Assembly (NCBI GenBank): GCA_900553525.1
Contig: USDZ01000021.1
Location: forward strand, 1 to 16,145
Length of the DNA stretch: 16,145 nucleotides
Direction: 5' to 3'
DNA from: an uncultured Oscillospiraceae bacterium
Lineage (GTDB): Bacteria > Bacillota > Clostridia > Oscillospirales > Acutalibacteraceae
Shown here piece after piece: positions 6,857 to 13,863 of this stretch. The first letter of the stretch is position 1, and each line of letters begins with the position of its first letter. The translations under genes were made by a program, and so were the position numbers. The notes below the pieces were generated by a model, which saw only the letters and a program-made list of their open reading frames with translations, was not told the origin of the DNA and did no database searches.

Positions 6857-7714
6857 TTATTTCATTTTAGATTTCAGGAAATCGACCGCGAGCTGAATAT
6901 CCGCCCGGGGATCGGTCTGAATCTCCCGCTCGATGGTCAGGAAGCCGCTGTACCCGATCTGGCGCAGGGCATCCAGATACCGGTCGAAATCGACCTTCCC
7001 CTGGCCAAGCGGCGTCTCCTTGAAATAATCGCCCAGACGCAGGTCCTCGATCCCGTTGTCCGCAAAGAAGTCGTAGATCCGCTTGGGATCGGTCTTCTGA
7101 AGCATGATGCCGTCCTTCGCGTGGGTGTGGACGATGTAATCCTTCAGGGTAAAGACCGCCTCGACCGGATCGTCGTCCGTGACCATGACGAGGTTGGCGG
7201 GATCCAGATTGACCGCCACGCCCTTGGAATCCAGGCTGTCGAGGAACTGTTTCAGCCGTGCCGCCGGTTCGGGCCCGGTTTCAATGGCGAAAAACGCGCC
7301 GTTGCGGTGCGCGTATTCCGCCAGAGTGTTACAGGCCTCCTGCAGCACCTTATAGGTGTCGCAGGTGTTGTCCTCCGGCACCACGCCGATGTGCGTGGTC
7401 ACGACATGGCTCTCAAATTCCAGCGCCAGATCCACGATTCGCTTGGATTTTTCGATTTTTCCCGGGTTGTCCTGCGCCACGGTGAATCCATGGCCGCCCA
7501 AATCGCCGCACAGCGCCGAAACCACCAGGCCGTAGCGGGAAAGCTGCGCCTTTTTTTCCGCGATCTGCGCGGAGGTCAGGTTTTCGGGGGCCATTTCGCC
7601 GCTCACGGCGTAAAGCTGCACGCCGTCCGCGCCCATTTCGGCGCAGGTTTTCAGGCTCTCCTCAAAGGGCAGGCGGAGCCAGTCGGCGATGATGCCGATT
7701 TTGAATTCGCTCAT
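6857..7714 (-). CDS. Sugar phosphate isomerase/epimerase family protein (xylose isomerase-like TIM barrel)
   Basis: This 285-residue protein belongs to the AP-endonuclease 2/xylose isomerase-like TIM-barrel superfamily. Members isomerise, epimerise or dehydrate sugars, inososes and keto-sugars with a divalent metal. Candidate metal ligands are E145 (FAIETGPE), D171 (NLDPAN), the histidines of HTHAKDG (196-202) and E262 (LTIERE). PLGQGKVDF (235-243) is a typical substrate-side loop. It is the last gene of the AraC-led operon, 28 bases after its neighbour, with AAAGGGG upstream of the ATG. Pairing with Gfo/Idh/MocA dehydrogenases resembles IolG with IolE or IolI in inositol breakdown, and also glycoside pathways using 3-keto intermediates. 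The substrate cannot be read from the sequence. Confidence 0.88.
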   Translation of the reverse strand: MSEFKIGIIADWLRLPFEESLKTCAEMGADGVQLYAVSGEMAPENLTSAQIAEKKAQLSRYGLVVSALCGDLGGHGFTVAQDNPGKIEKSKRIVDLALEFESHVVTTHIGVVPEDNTCDTYKVLQEACNTLAEYAHRNGAFFAIETGPEPAARLKQFLDSLDSKGVAVNLDPANLVMVTDDDPVEAVFTLKDYIVHTHAKDGIMLQKTDPKRIYDFFADNGIEDLRLGDYFKETPLGQGKVDFDRYLDALRQIGYSGFLTIEREIQTDPRADIQLAVDFLKSKMK

Positions 7715-7742
7715 CGGGATAACCCCTTTCTCACATGCAGAT

Positions 7743-8585
7743 TTAAGAGATCGCCGGAACGTCTACCCATTCGCCGGGCTTCTGGATGGCTTCGAGGCCC
7801 GCGCCCCGCACCGCCATAATGGCGAGGGTCTGGTCGTGAGGTACATGGACCTCGCCGGTCTTCAGGAAGGCGACCAGCTCCACAATAAAGTTGCGGAAGA
7901 AGTCGGACGATACCGTGACCAGGGTGTTTTCCGTTTTGCCCGCGATGTTCATCATGAAGGGTGAACCTTTGGCATAGCCGGTCAAGGTGGCGGTCCGGCC
8001 GTCCTCGAACGCGATGACGACGGTGTACCAGTTCTCGCCCGGCAGATACATCACCCGGACGGGATGCGCCTTCATCAGCATCATGATCGGCTCGAGCTGG
8101 TGGATGGAATAGGTGTCGAAATCGTTCGGGCCCCAGGAGCACAGCGAGGTGATCGACGCGGTGTCGATACCTTTGTATTCGTCCGCGAAGCGGAGGGCGG
8201 AGGTGGAGTAGCAGGGCGTACCGCTCTGTTCCGCGATGTCGAAGATCCGCCGGGCGGTGGGATAATCGGGGGCAAAGGTTTTGTCGACATAGCACCGCTT
8301 GCCCGAACGCAGCGGAATCTGGCAGAGTTCCTCGTGCATCTCGCAGTTGTCCGGGGACAGGACGATGATCGCGTCGCTCTTTTCGGTGAGTTCCTCGATG
8401 GTCATCACCCGCTCGATGCCGTATTTGGCGCACCATTCGTCGGTGGTCATGCCGCCGATGGGGCTATCGATATGGCCGTAGGCGTACGCAACCTCCATCT
8501 CACCGCCCGAAATCTCTTTAATAAGGGCGGGATAGTTGTTGGCATGCCATTCGTCGAGATAATAATCCACAAATCCGATTTTCAC
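7743..8585 (-). CDS. Gfo/Idh/MocA-like protein with degenerate nucleotide-binding loop
   Basis: The chosen start is GTG at 8585, preceded by AAGGAGG (8593-8599) with a 7-base spacer. The upstream ATG in the open frame would overlap the preceding gene. The product has 280 residues. Overall it follows the Gfo/Idh/MocA oxidoreductase plan: an N-terminal Rossmann-like half, a CYVDKTFAP segment (98-106) matching the EKPxA site with K102 kept, and a C-terminal beta half. The first strand reads KIGFVDYYLDEWHANNYP, with no GxGxxG after it, so classical NAD(P) binding is doubtful. It may bind cofactor differently, act as a non-redox partner of the dehydrogenase 19 bases upstream, or be a substrate-binding paralogue. 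The tryptophan-rich EWHANNYP segment is distinctive. Family placement is fairly sure; activity is not. Confidence 0.8.
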   Translation of the reverse strand: MKIGFVDYYLDEWHANNYPALIKEISGGEMEVAYAYGHIDSPIGGMTTDEWCAKYGIERVMTIEELTEKSDAIIVLSPDNCEMHEELCQIPLRSGKRCYVDKTFAPDYPTARRIFDIAEQSGTPCYSTSALRFADEYKGIDTASITSLCSWGPNDFDTYSIHQLEPIMMLMKAHPVRVMYLPGENWYTVVIAFEDGRTATLTGYAKGSPFMMNIAGKTENTLVTVSSDFFRNFIVELVAFLKTGEVHVPHDQTLAIMAVRGAGLEAIQKPGEWVDVPAIS

Positions 8586-8592
8586 AGCGGTT

Positions 8593-8599
8593 CCTCCTT
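8593..8599 (-). promoter_or_regulatory. Ribosome binding site for the GTG start at 8585
   Basis: AAGGAGG on the minus strand sits seven bases before GTG and supports the GTG over the farther upstream ATG at 8645. It lies in the 19-base gap after the stop codon of the preceding gene. Confidence 0.85.
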
Positions 8600-8604
8600 C
8601 TCCG

Positions 8605-9657
8605 TCAGTCCATCGCGATTTCGCGGTGGGAATCGGCGGAATCATAGATCGCCTGCATCATCTTGGCGGTGATAACGACGGTATCGATGTGGGACGGGAG
8701 CTTTTTGCCGGTCTTAATGCAGTCCACAAAGGCGTTGATTTCGTTTTCAAAATGGTTGTTCATCTTGAAGACGGGCTTGTATTCCACCAGGGCGCCATGT
8801 TCCGCGGTGTAGACGGTAAAGTCCTGGCCGTATTGCAGGCGGATGCCCGCCTTGTCGCCCATGAAATCGATATACATCTCGTTCTGCCCGATGTTCTGCG
8901 CCCAGGCGCCGTTGAGGGTGATGACCGGGCCGGCGGTGCGAATCAGGGCGGTGACGGAATCATCCACGTCATAGGTGCCGCTGTAATCCGGGGGGCCCGC
9001 CCACATGTCGGTATAGGCGTAATTCTTCATATCCTTGCCAAGGCGGCAGAAGGTCTCGCCGCTGACCGTGACCGGCTTGGGATCGCCGCAGCAGTACATC
9101 ACGATGTCGAGGAAATGCACGCCCCAGTCAATCAAGGCGCCGCCGCCCGCGATGGCCTTGGTGGTAAAGGCGCCGCCCAAGCCCGGGATGCTGCGATGGG
9201 AACGGAAGCTGATGTACACGTGGAATACATCGCCGAGCTTGCCCGAGTCTATGTACTGCTTAATCAGGTTGACGCTGTCGTTGAAGCGATTGACCACGCC
9301 GATGTTGAGAATCTTGCCCGTCTCATGCTGGACCTTTTGCATTTCGAGAGCCTCCGCATAGGTGCGGGCGGCCGGCTTCTCGCACAGGACGTGCTTGCCC
9401 GCCCGGAGACAGTCGATGGCGATGGAAGCATGAACGTTGTTGGGGGTGCAGACCGACACCGCTTCGATCTCCGGATCCTTCAGGATGTCGTGATAGTCGG
9501 TGATGGCCTTGCCGCAGCCGTATTTTTCCACGGCGGCTTTGGCCCGGTCGGGCAGGATGTCGCAGAAATAGACGATCTCCGCTTCCTCGTTCTTCATATA
9601 CGCGGGGATGTGGGCCGCGTTGGCGATGTTGCCGCAGCCGATGACTGCTACTTTCAT
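8605..9657 (-). CDS. Gfo/Idh/MocA family NAD(P)-dependent oxidoreductase
   Basis: This 350-residue dehydrogenase probably oxidises a sugar, glycoside or cyclitol hydroxyl with NAD(P). The Rossmann loop is GCGNIA at residues 7-12, followed by the acidic end of strand two in FCDILPDRA. The catalytic EKP triad is at 93-95 with K94, and GGGALIDWGVHFLD (171-184) supplies D177 and H181 as in family members. The C-terminal beta-sheet half includes segments around YGQDFTVY and the end SHIDTVVITAKMMQAIYDSA. Its ATG overlaps the stop of the AraC gene by four bases (ATGA), so translation is probably coupled; AAAGGAGA precedes it. It is the canonical, complete dehydrogenase of the operon, unlike the next gene. 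Confidence 0.93.
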   Translation of the reverse strand: MKVAVIGCGNIANAAHIPAYMKNEEAEIVYFCDILPDRAKAAVEKYGCGKAITDYHDILKDPEIEAVSVCTPNNVHASIAIDCLRAGKHVLCEKPAARTYAEALEMQKVQHETGKILNIGVVNRFNDSVNLIKQYIDSGKLGDVFHVYISFRSHRSIPGLGGAFTTKAIAGGGALIDWGVHFLDIVMYCCGDPKPVTVSGETFCRLGKDMKNYAYTDMWAGPPDYSGTYDVDDSVTALIRTAGPVITLNGAWAQNIGQNEMYIDFMGDKAGIRLQYGQDFTVYTAEHGALVEYKPVFKMNNHFENEINAFVDCIKTGKKLPSHIDTVVITAKMMQAIYDSADSHREIAMD

Positions 9658-10583
9658 TCTCTTCTCTCCTTTTTTGTCGGGATTTTCCCAAGAGATTCTC
9701 GTTGCGCCTTGCGATATTCCAGGGGGGATACCCCGAAGCGCCTAGTAAAGGCACGGCTGAAGGAATGGATGGACTTGTACCCGAGCATATCCGCGATCTG
9801 GGTGACGCTCATCCCGTTCTCCAGCAGCTGTGTAGCCCGTTCAAACCGGCGGCGGGTAAAATATTCCTTGAGAGACTCCCCCATGTTCCGGCTGAACAGG
9901 TCCGCGATATAGGAATAGCTGTAGCCAAAGGTTTCGCTGAGCTTTTGCAGAGCACCCATGTCCTCGCTTTCCACATCGATGTAATGGATGATGTCGTAAA
10001 GCAGTCTCTTTTTGCCGTCAAGCGGCTGGGTGGGAGCGTATACCCGTTCGGTGGCGCCGTTATATTGGCGGTACACGGTTACGGCGATTTGATGGATGCA
10101 GGACTCAATCATAGAATTCGCGAACAGATCGGTGGTGATGAGATTGTTGAACAGCTTGAGAAAGGAGTCCTGTAGGCTGCTCCCTGCCACCGCGATCCGC
10201 GTCTCGGTGGTATCGAAAAAATCCTTGAGGGTTTTGTATTCATATTTCGACAGACAGGTGTCGTTGAAGGTAAAACCCAGATAAAAATACCGGATGGGGT
10301 TGCTTTTGTTAGACTGGATGGCGTGTTTTTCCCCCGGCCGGTTGACAAACAGCATATCCTTACGCACCGGATAGGAGGCATCGTCTACAAAAAAAACTCC
10401 CTCTCCCGAAACTACATAGGAAATCTCGTAGACGCTCTGCATATGCGGCTCGCAGACGTAATCCGCCTCGGTTGCCAGGTCGCCGGCCTGAGCCAGGCAA
10501 TAGGGCCCGAATTCGAGCGGAACCTTGAAATGCACGTTATCGAAATGAAATTTCACTCTCCGGAAGGTGGTAATGGCTTCCAC
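9654..10583 (-). CDS. AraC family transcriptional regulator
   Basis: This 309-residue regulator has an N-terminal cupin-like ligand domain (about residues 40-95, with HMQSVYEISYVVSGEG). A C-terminal AraC DNA-binding domain occupies about residues 205-296: a first helix-turn-helix around LQKLSETFGYSYSYIADLF, then a second in SVTQIADMLGYKSIHSFSRAFTRRFGVSP. The start is the GTG at 10583, with AAGGGAG seven bases upstream. The longest frame would use a TTG at 10625 without a good ribosome binding site. It is the first gene of a four-gene sugar operon and overlaps the next by four bases. It therefore probably senses the pathway substrate and controls its own operon. Confidence 0.92.
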   Translation of the reverse strand: MEAITTFRRVKFHFDNVHFKVPLEFGPYCLAQAGDLATEADYVCEPHMQSVYEISYVVSGEGVFFVDDASYPVRKDMLFVNRPGEKHAIQSNKSNPIRYFYLGFTFNDTCLSKYEYKTLKDFFDTTETRIAVAGSSLQDSFLKLFNNLITTDLFANSMIESCIHQIAVTVYRQYNGATERVYAPTQPLDGKKRLLYDIIHYIDVESEDMGALQKLSETFGYSYSYIADLFSRNMGESLKEYFTRRRFERATQLLENGMSVTQIADMLGYKSIHSFSRAFTRRFGVSPLEYRKAQRESLGKIPTKKERRE

Positions 10584-10687
10584 AGAGGCCCTCCCTTTCC
10601 ACAAAGATCCAGTGAGAAATGACAAATTTTCGTATGGATTCCGTCAGAATTCCACAAACCCCAGCGTTTTTACCTATTTGCGGTTTT

Positions 10688-10693
10688 ATTATA
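10688..10693 (-). promoter_or_regulatory. Likely -10 box of the AraC-led sugar operon
   Basis: A perfect TATAAT on the minus strand lies about 105 bases upstream of the GTG start. At 16-18 bases upstream there is only AT-rich sequence (around AATACA), not a consensus -35 box. A strong -10 with a weak -35 suits a promoter that needs an activator, possibly the AraC protein itself. Confidence 0.55.
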
Positions 10694-10843
10694 GCACGGG
10701 GAAACCGGTTTGTATTTATCATTTTTTCTGATGAAATTGTTTATTTTTCCCTTGTTTCAGAGGCACGTATTCCGGGCGAGGGGGCGGCCTGCAAAATTCT
10801 TGCCGGACTTCGCGGTTTATTGGACAGACTATGCCGGTTCCCC

Positions 10844-10872
10844 TTGCTTTTTTATTTCGACTGTTGTATAAT
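10844..10872 (+). promoter_or_regulatory. Promoter of tRNA-Leu
   Basis: TTGCTT (10844-10849) and a perfect TATAAT (10867-10872) are separated by 17 bases. The -10 box lies about 46 bases before the mature tRNA 5' end. Confidence 0.8.
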
Positions 10873-10918
10873 AACCGCGATGCCCATTTACGGATGTGGA
10901 TCGACGCATTCTTTTTAT

Positions 10919-11005
10919 GCCGGTGTGATGGAATTGGCAGACGTAGTGGACTCAAAATCCACCGGTGGCGACACCGTGCCGGTTCGAGTCCGGCCACCGG
11001 CACCA
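10919..11005 (+). tRNA. tRNA-Leu (anticodon CAA)
   Basis: The acceptor arms GCCGGTG (10919-10925) and CACCGGC (10995-11001) pair perfectly, followed by the discriminator A and an encoded CCA. The D-arm segment GATGGAATTGGCAGAC is typical of leucine tRNAs. The anticodon stem GTGGA/TCCAC closes the loop CTCAAAA, giving anticodon CAA for codon UUG. A long class II variable arm (CGGTG/CACCG) and the T arm GCCGG-TTCGAGT-CCGGC complete it. Confidence 0.97.
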
Positions 11006-11009
11006 AGTG

Positions 11010-11066
11010 AACAGAGGTCGAAATTTGGAACTCAAAAAATGAGACATCCAAATTTCGACCTCTGTT
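11010..11066 (+). terminator. Long perfect hairpin directly after tRNA-Leu, probable terminator
   Basis: A perfect 20-bp inverted repeat (11010-11029 with 11047-11066) surrounds a 17-base loop, inside which CTCA and TGAG can form a further 4-bp stem. It starts five bases after the tRNA CCA end. The stem is unusually long and AT-rich at the top, and the T tail is short (TTTCTAT). A terminator or processing hairpin is likely, though a different structural element is possible. Confidence 0.6.
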
Positions 11067-11194
11067 TCTATACTGTTATCCCAGTATTTAAGCCATTTTT
11101 CGAGGTTTGTCTCCTTTTATAAAAACGAGACGCCAAAAAGCAGAATTTAGAAAATTGAAAATGAATCGGCACTCACCATAGGGATGCGGGGGCG

Positions 11195-11223
11195 ATTATA
11201 GCATAGTGTCTTTTTATATTCAA
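11195..11223 (-). promoter_or_regulatory. Near-consensus promoter with no ORF downstream (candidate small RNA promoter)
   Basis: On the minus strand TTGAAT (11218-11223) is followed after exactly 17 bases by a perfect TATAAT (11195-11200). The TATAAT is preceded by TGC, an extended -10, and the -35 by an AT-rich UP-like tract. Transcription would start near 11188 and run toward the tRNA-Leu hairpin. The longest ATG frames in the first 170 bases are only about 10 codons, so a non-coding transcript is the likeliest product. Confidence 0.55.
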
Positions 11224-11266
11224 GATAATATATCCTTTTTATTAAATCTTTCTGTTGAAAAGAAAT

Positions 11267-11306
11267 AGGAGCATTGAGCAGTTTGTTTGGACTGTCCAAT
11301 GCTCCT
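11267..11306. repeat. 40-base imperfect hairpin in the intergenic region
   Basis: AGGAGCATTG (11267-11276) pairs perfectly with CAATGCTCCT (11297-11306). After a 2x2 mismatch, CAGT/ACTG extends the stem. It could be a terminator (a weak T-rich stretch CCCATTTTATT follows on the plus strand) or a structured leader. No gene ends just before it on the plus strand, which makes its purpose unclear. Confidence 0.6.
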
Positions 11307-11507
11307 CCCATTTTATTGGGCAAAGCTTTGAAAAATCAGGCTTTCCCTTTCCTCTTTCATTTTTCGTGCTTTGAAATGGAGCGAGAACTGCGAAAACGGG
11401 GAATTTGGTAGTTCAAAAGGGGCACGGTCGTCCACGTTGCGCACGACAGCAAACGTTATCCGCACAAAATTTCATCTTGATCCAACAAAAAACGGTCAAA
11501 TCTTATA

Positions 11508-11536
11508 TTGACAAGATTTCATCGATGCGGTAAAAT
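11508..11536 (+). promoter_or_regulatory. Promoter of the marR-ABC exporter operon
   Basis: Perfect TTGACA (11508-11513), 17-base spacer, then TAAAAT (11531-11536). The predicted start of transcription is near 11543, about 54 bases before the marR ATG, and falls inside a palindromic operator. Confidence 0.85.
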
Positions 11537-11556
11537 TTGTTCGTTTTCGAACAAAT
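11535..11556 (+). promoter_or_regulatory. Perfect palindromic operator, probable MarR autorepression site
   Basis: ATTTGTTCG (11535-11543), TTTT, then CGAACAAAT (11548-11556) form a perfect 9+4+9 palindrome. It overlaps the end of the -10 box and the predicted transcription start. MarR proteins typically repress their own operon by binding such sites. The location directly upstream of a marR gene makes this reading strong, though binding is inferred. Confidence 0.75.
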
Positions 11557-11596
11557 AAGTGTTGTAGCCTTGCAGCCGGAGAAGGGAAGGATTTAA

Positions 11597-12022
11597 ATGG
11601 AAAAAGACTGTGGGATGTGGATCCATGTCCTGTCCCACAAGCTTAAAAAGCGCATGAACGCCAACATGCAAAGCCTGGGCCTCACAGGGATGCAGAGCCG
11701 TGTCATGCACTATATCCTTGTGAAATGCGCCGATGGGCCGGTGTTTCAGCGCGATGTGGAGAGCGCCTTCGGCTTGAGCCGTTCCACGGCTACTGGCATT
11801 CTGCAGTTGATGGAAAAGAACGGCCTGATCCTGCGGGAAAGCGTGGCCAGCGATGCTCGTTTGAAAAGCCTGATCCCTACGGAAAAGGCCGCGCATCTGG
11901 ATGCACGGGTTGACGAGTACCTTCATCAAACCGAGCAGTGCCTTACCCATGGCCTGTCGAGCGCGCAGCTTACGCTGTTTCTGGAAACCGCCGCGCGCAT
12001 GTCCGCCAATCTAGACAGATAG
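11597..12022 (+). CDS. MarR family transcriptional regulator
   Basis: This 141-residue winged helix-turn-helix protein has the normal size for MarR repressors. The recognition region FQRDVESAFGLSRSTATGILQLMEKNGLI spans about residues 50-78. The wing follows with the conserved ESVASDARLKSLIPTEKA (81-98), where D86 and R88 match the family DxR pattern. Flanking helices (1-30 and 103-141) would form the dimer interface. A purine-rich GAAGGGAAGGA lies just before the ATG. It is the first gene of an operon with two ABC exporter halves and lies downstream of a perfect palindrome on the promoter. It therefore probably represses the exporter until an inducing compound binds. The ligand is unknown. 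Confidence 0.93.
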   Translation: MEKDCGMWIHVLSHKLKKRMNANMQSLGLTGMQSRVMHYILVKCADGPVFQRDVESAFGLSRSTATGILQLMEKNGLILRESVASDARLKSLIPTEKAAHLDARVDEYLHQTEQCLTHGLSSAQLTLFLETAARMSANLDR

Positions 12023-12114
12023 CCGGCGGCCGACCCACATGTTTCCACAATCATTTTTATGATGCACCACGCACGTACGCACTGGTTGCGTCAAGTTTTG
12101 GAGGAATGTCACGT
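12023..12114 (+). other. Leader between marR and the first ABC gene
   Basis: These 92 bases hold no terminator, so the ABC genes probably share the marR transcript. GGAGG (12100-12104) lies 10 bases before the ATG at 12115 and only one base before another in-frame ATG at 12106. That decides the start in favour of 12115 over the open frame that begins inside marR. Confidence 0.65.
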
Positions 12115-13863
12115 ATGATAAAAACCCTGGCTCGCAGCATCCGCGAGTACAAAAAGGCGGCCATTCTCACGCCGCTTCTGGTCACGGTCGAAGTGATTCT
12201 GGAATGTATCATCCCGTTCACGATCGCCAACCTGGTGAACCAGATGCAGGCCGGCTGCAGCATGGATGTCATTGTCAGCTATGGCATCCAGCTGGTGGTT
12301 ATGGCCATTCTGTCGCTGGTTTTTGGCGTCGCAGCCGGCAACACCTGCGCCACCGCTTCCACGGGCTTTGCGCGCAACCTGCGCAAGGACATGTTTTACC
12401 GTATCCAGGATTACTCCTTTGAGAACATCGACAAATTTTCGGTGTCCAGCCTGGTTACTCGTATGACCACCGACGTCGTAAATGTGCAGATGTCCTTCAT
12501 GATGATCATACGCGTCGCTATCCGCGGCCCGTTAATGCTGATCTTTTCTTTTATTATGGGCTTTGCCATGGGCGGACGCCTGGCCATGATCTTCCTCGTC
12601 ACCATCCCGCTGCTGGGCATCGGGCTGGTGCTGGTCATCCGCACAGCTACGCCGATTTTTCGCCGGGTATTCCGTAAATACGACGCACTGAACGACTCGG
12701 TCCAGGAAAACGTACAAGCCATGCGCGTCGTGAAGAGCTATGTGCGCGAGGAGTACGAGAAAAAGAAATTTGCCGCCGCCGCCGAGGACGTCTGCAAGGA
12801 CTTCACCCGTGCCGAGCGCATCATGGCCCTCAACAACCCCATGATGCAGTTCTGCGTGTACGCGGGTATGGTATTCGTGCTGTCCTTCGGCTCTTATGCG
12901 GTCATCACCAGCCAGGGCATGGAAATCGCCGTGGGTCAGATGTCCGCTATTCTTACTTACAGCTTCCAGATCCTCATGAGCCTGATGATGCTGTCGATGG
13001 TATTTGTGATGATCACCATGTCGATGGAATCCGCCGAGCGTATTGTGGAGGTTCTGACTGAGAAAAGCGATCTGACCAGCCCCGAGAACGCCTTGACCGA
13101 GGTCAAGGACGGCTCGATTGATTTTGAGAACGTCAGTTTCAAGTATTCAAAGAAGGCCGAGCGCATGGCGCTGGCCGACGTGGATCTGCACATCAAGTCC
13201 GGTGAGCTCATCGGGATTCTGGGCGGTACGGGTTCGTCCAAATCCACGCTGGTGCAGCTGATCCCCCGCCTGTATGACGTCACCGAAGGCTGTGTCAAAG
13301 TGGGCGGTGTAGACGTTCGCAAGTACGATCTGGAGGCCCTGCGCAACAACGTGGCCGTGGTGCTGCAGAAGAATGTGCTGTTCAGCGGCACCATCAAAGA
13401 CAACCTGCGTTGGGGTAACCCCAACGCCACCGACGAAGAAATGCTGGAGGCCTGCAAGCTGGCGCAGGCCGACGAGTTTATCCAGCAGTTCCCGGATAAG
13501 TATGACACGTGGATCGAGCAGGGAGGCGCCAACGTCTCCGGCGGCCAGAAACAGCGCCTGTGCATCGCGCGCGCACTTCTGAAAAAGCCTGCGGTGCTGA
13601 TTCTGGACGACTCCACCAGCGCCGTGGACACGCGCACTGACGCGCTGATCCGCCAAGGCTTCCGTGAATTCATCCCCGAGACAACGAAGATCATCATCGC
13701 TCAACGCGTGGCCTCGGTGCAGGACGCCGATCGGATCGTCGTGATGGACGGCGGACGTATCAGCGCCATTGGCAGCCACGACGAGCTGATGAAGACCAGC
13801 GAGATCTATCGCGAGGTATATACTTCCCAGACCAAGGCAGGTGATCAAGATGGCCAAGAATAA
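12115..13863 (+). CDS. ABC exporter half-transporter with degenerate ATP site (heterodimer subunit 1)
   Basis: This 582-residue protein has an N-terminal six-helix exporter domain (about 1-320) fused to a nucleotide-binding domain. Walker A reads GGTGSSKST at 370-378 with K376; the usual GSGKS glycine is Ser. The signature VSGGQ is at 474-478 and is canonical. Walker B LILDDSTS has D498, and D499 where the catalytic glutamate is normally found. The H-loop is IIIAQR with Q530 instead of histidine. Asp for Glu and Gln for His mark the non-hydrolytic site of heterodimeric exporters such as TM287/288 and BmrCD. Its end overlaps the next gene by 14 bases. The start was placed at 12115 by the ribosome binding site. 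Drug, peptide or lipid export is possible; the substrate is unknown. Confidence 0.93.
   Translation: MIKTLARSIREYKKAAILTPLLVTVEVILECIIPFTIANLVNQMQAGCSMDVIVSYGIQLVVMAILSLVFGVAAGNTCATASTGFARNLRKDMFYRIQDYSFENIDKFSVSSLVTRMTTDVVNVQMSFMMIIRVAIRGPLMLIFSFIMGFAMGGRLAMIFLVTIPLLGIGLVLVIRTATPIFRRVFRKYDALNDSVQENVQAMRVVKSYVREEYEKKKFAAAAEDVCKDFTRAERIMALNNPMMQFCVYAGMVFVLSFGSYAVITSQGMEIAVGQMSAILTYSFQILMSLMMLSMVFVMITMSMESAERIVEVLTEKSDLTSPENALTEVKDGSIDFENVSFKYSKKAERMALADVDLHIKSGELIGILGGTGSSKSTLVQLIPRLYDVTEGCVKVGGVDVRKYDLEALRNNVAVVLQKNVLFSGTIKDNLRWGNPNATDEEMLEACKLAQADEFIQQFPDKYDTWIEQGGANVSGGQKQRLCIARALLKKPAVLILDDSTSAVDTRTDALIRQGFREFIPETTKIIIAQRVASVQDADRIVVMDGGRISAIGSHDELMKTSEIYREVYTSQTKAGDQDGQE

Larger units (their letters stand above)
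10584..10918. other. Gene-free divergent intergenic region between araC-type gene and tRNA-Leu
   Basis: This region of about 335 bases holds the ribosome binding site and -10 box of the AraC-led operon on the minus strand and the tRNA-Leu promoter on the plus strand. A short direct repeat with GATTCC and AATTCC lies at 10637-10653, in the predicted leader of the sugar operon; AraC proteins often bind such repeats, but the match is too short to claim. The frames crossing it show no gene-like protein. Confidence 0.5.
11067..11507. other. Gene-free AT-rich interval downstream of tRNA-Leu
   Basis: About 440 bases without a credible ORF on either strand. Contents seen: a small hairpin ATACTG/CAGTAT (11069-11086), an AT-rich GTCTC/GAGAC hairpin (11108-11130), a strong minus-strand promoter (11195-11223), and a 40-base hairpin (11267-11306). 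The base composition is clearly more AT-rich than the flanking genes. The rest shows nothing recognisable. Confidence 0.55.

Noticed and set aside
8626..9912. 428-residue plus-strand frame over the dehydrogenase and AraC genes
   Set aside because: It is antisense to two well-supported genes and encodes a composition-biased product without any family features.
11938..12114. N-terminal extension of the first ABC gene starting inside marR
   Set aside because: The 59 extra residues overlap marR and lack membrane or domain features. GGAGG at 12100-12104 points to the ATG at 12115.
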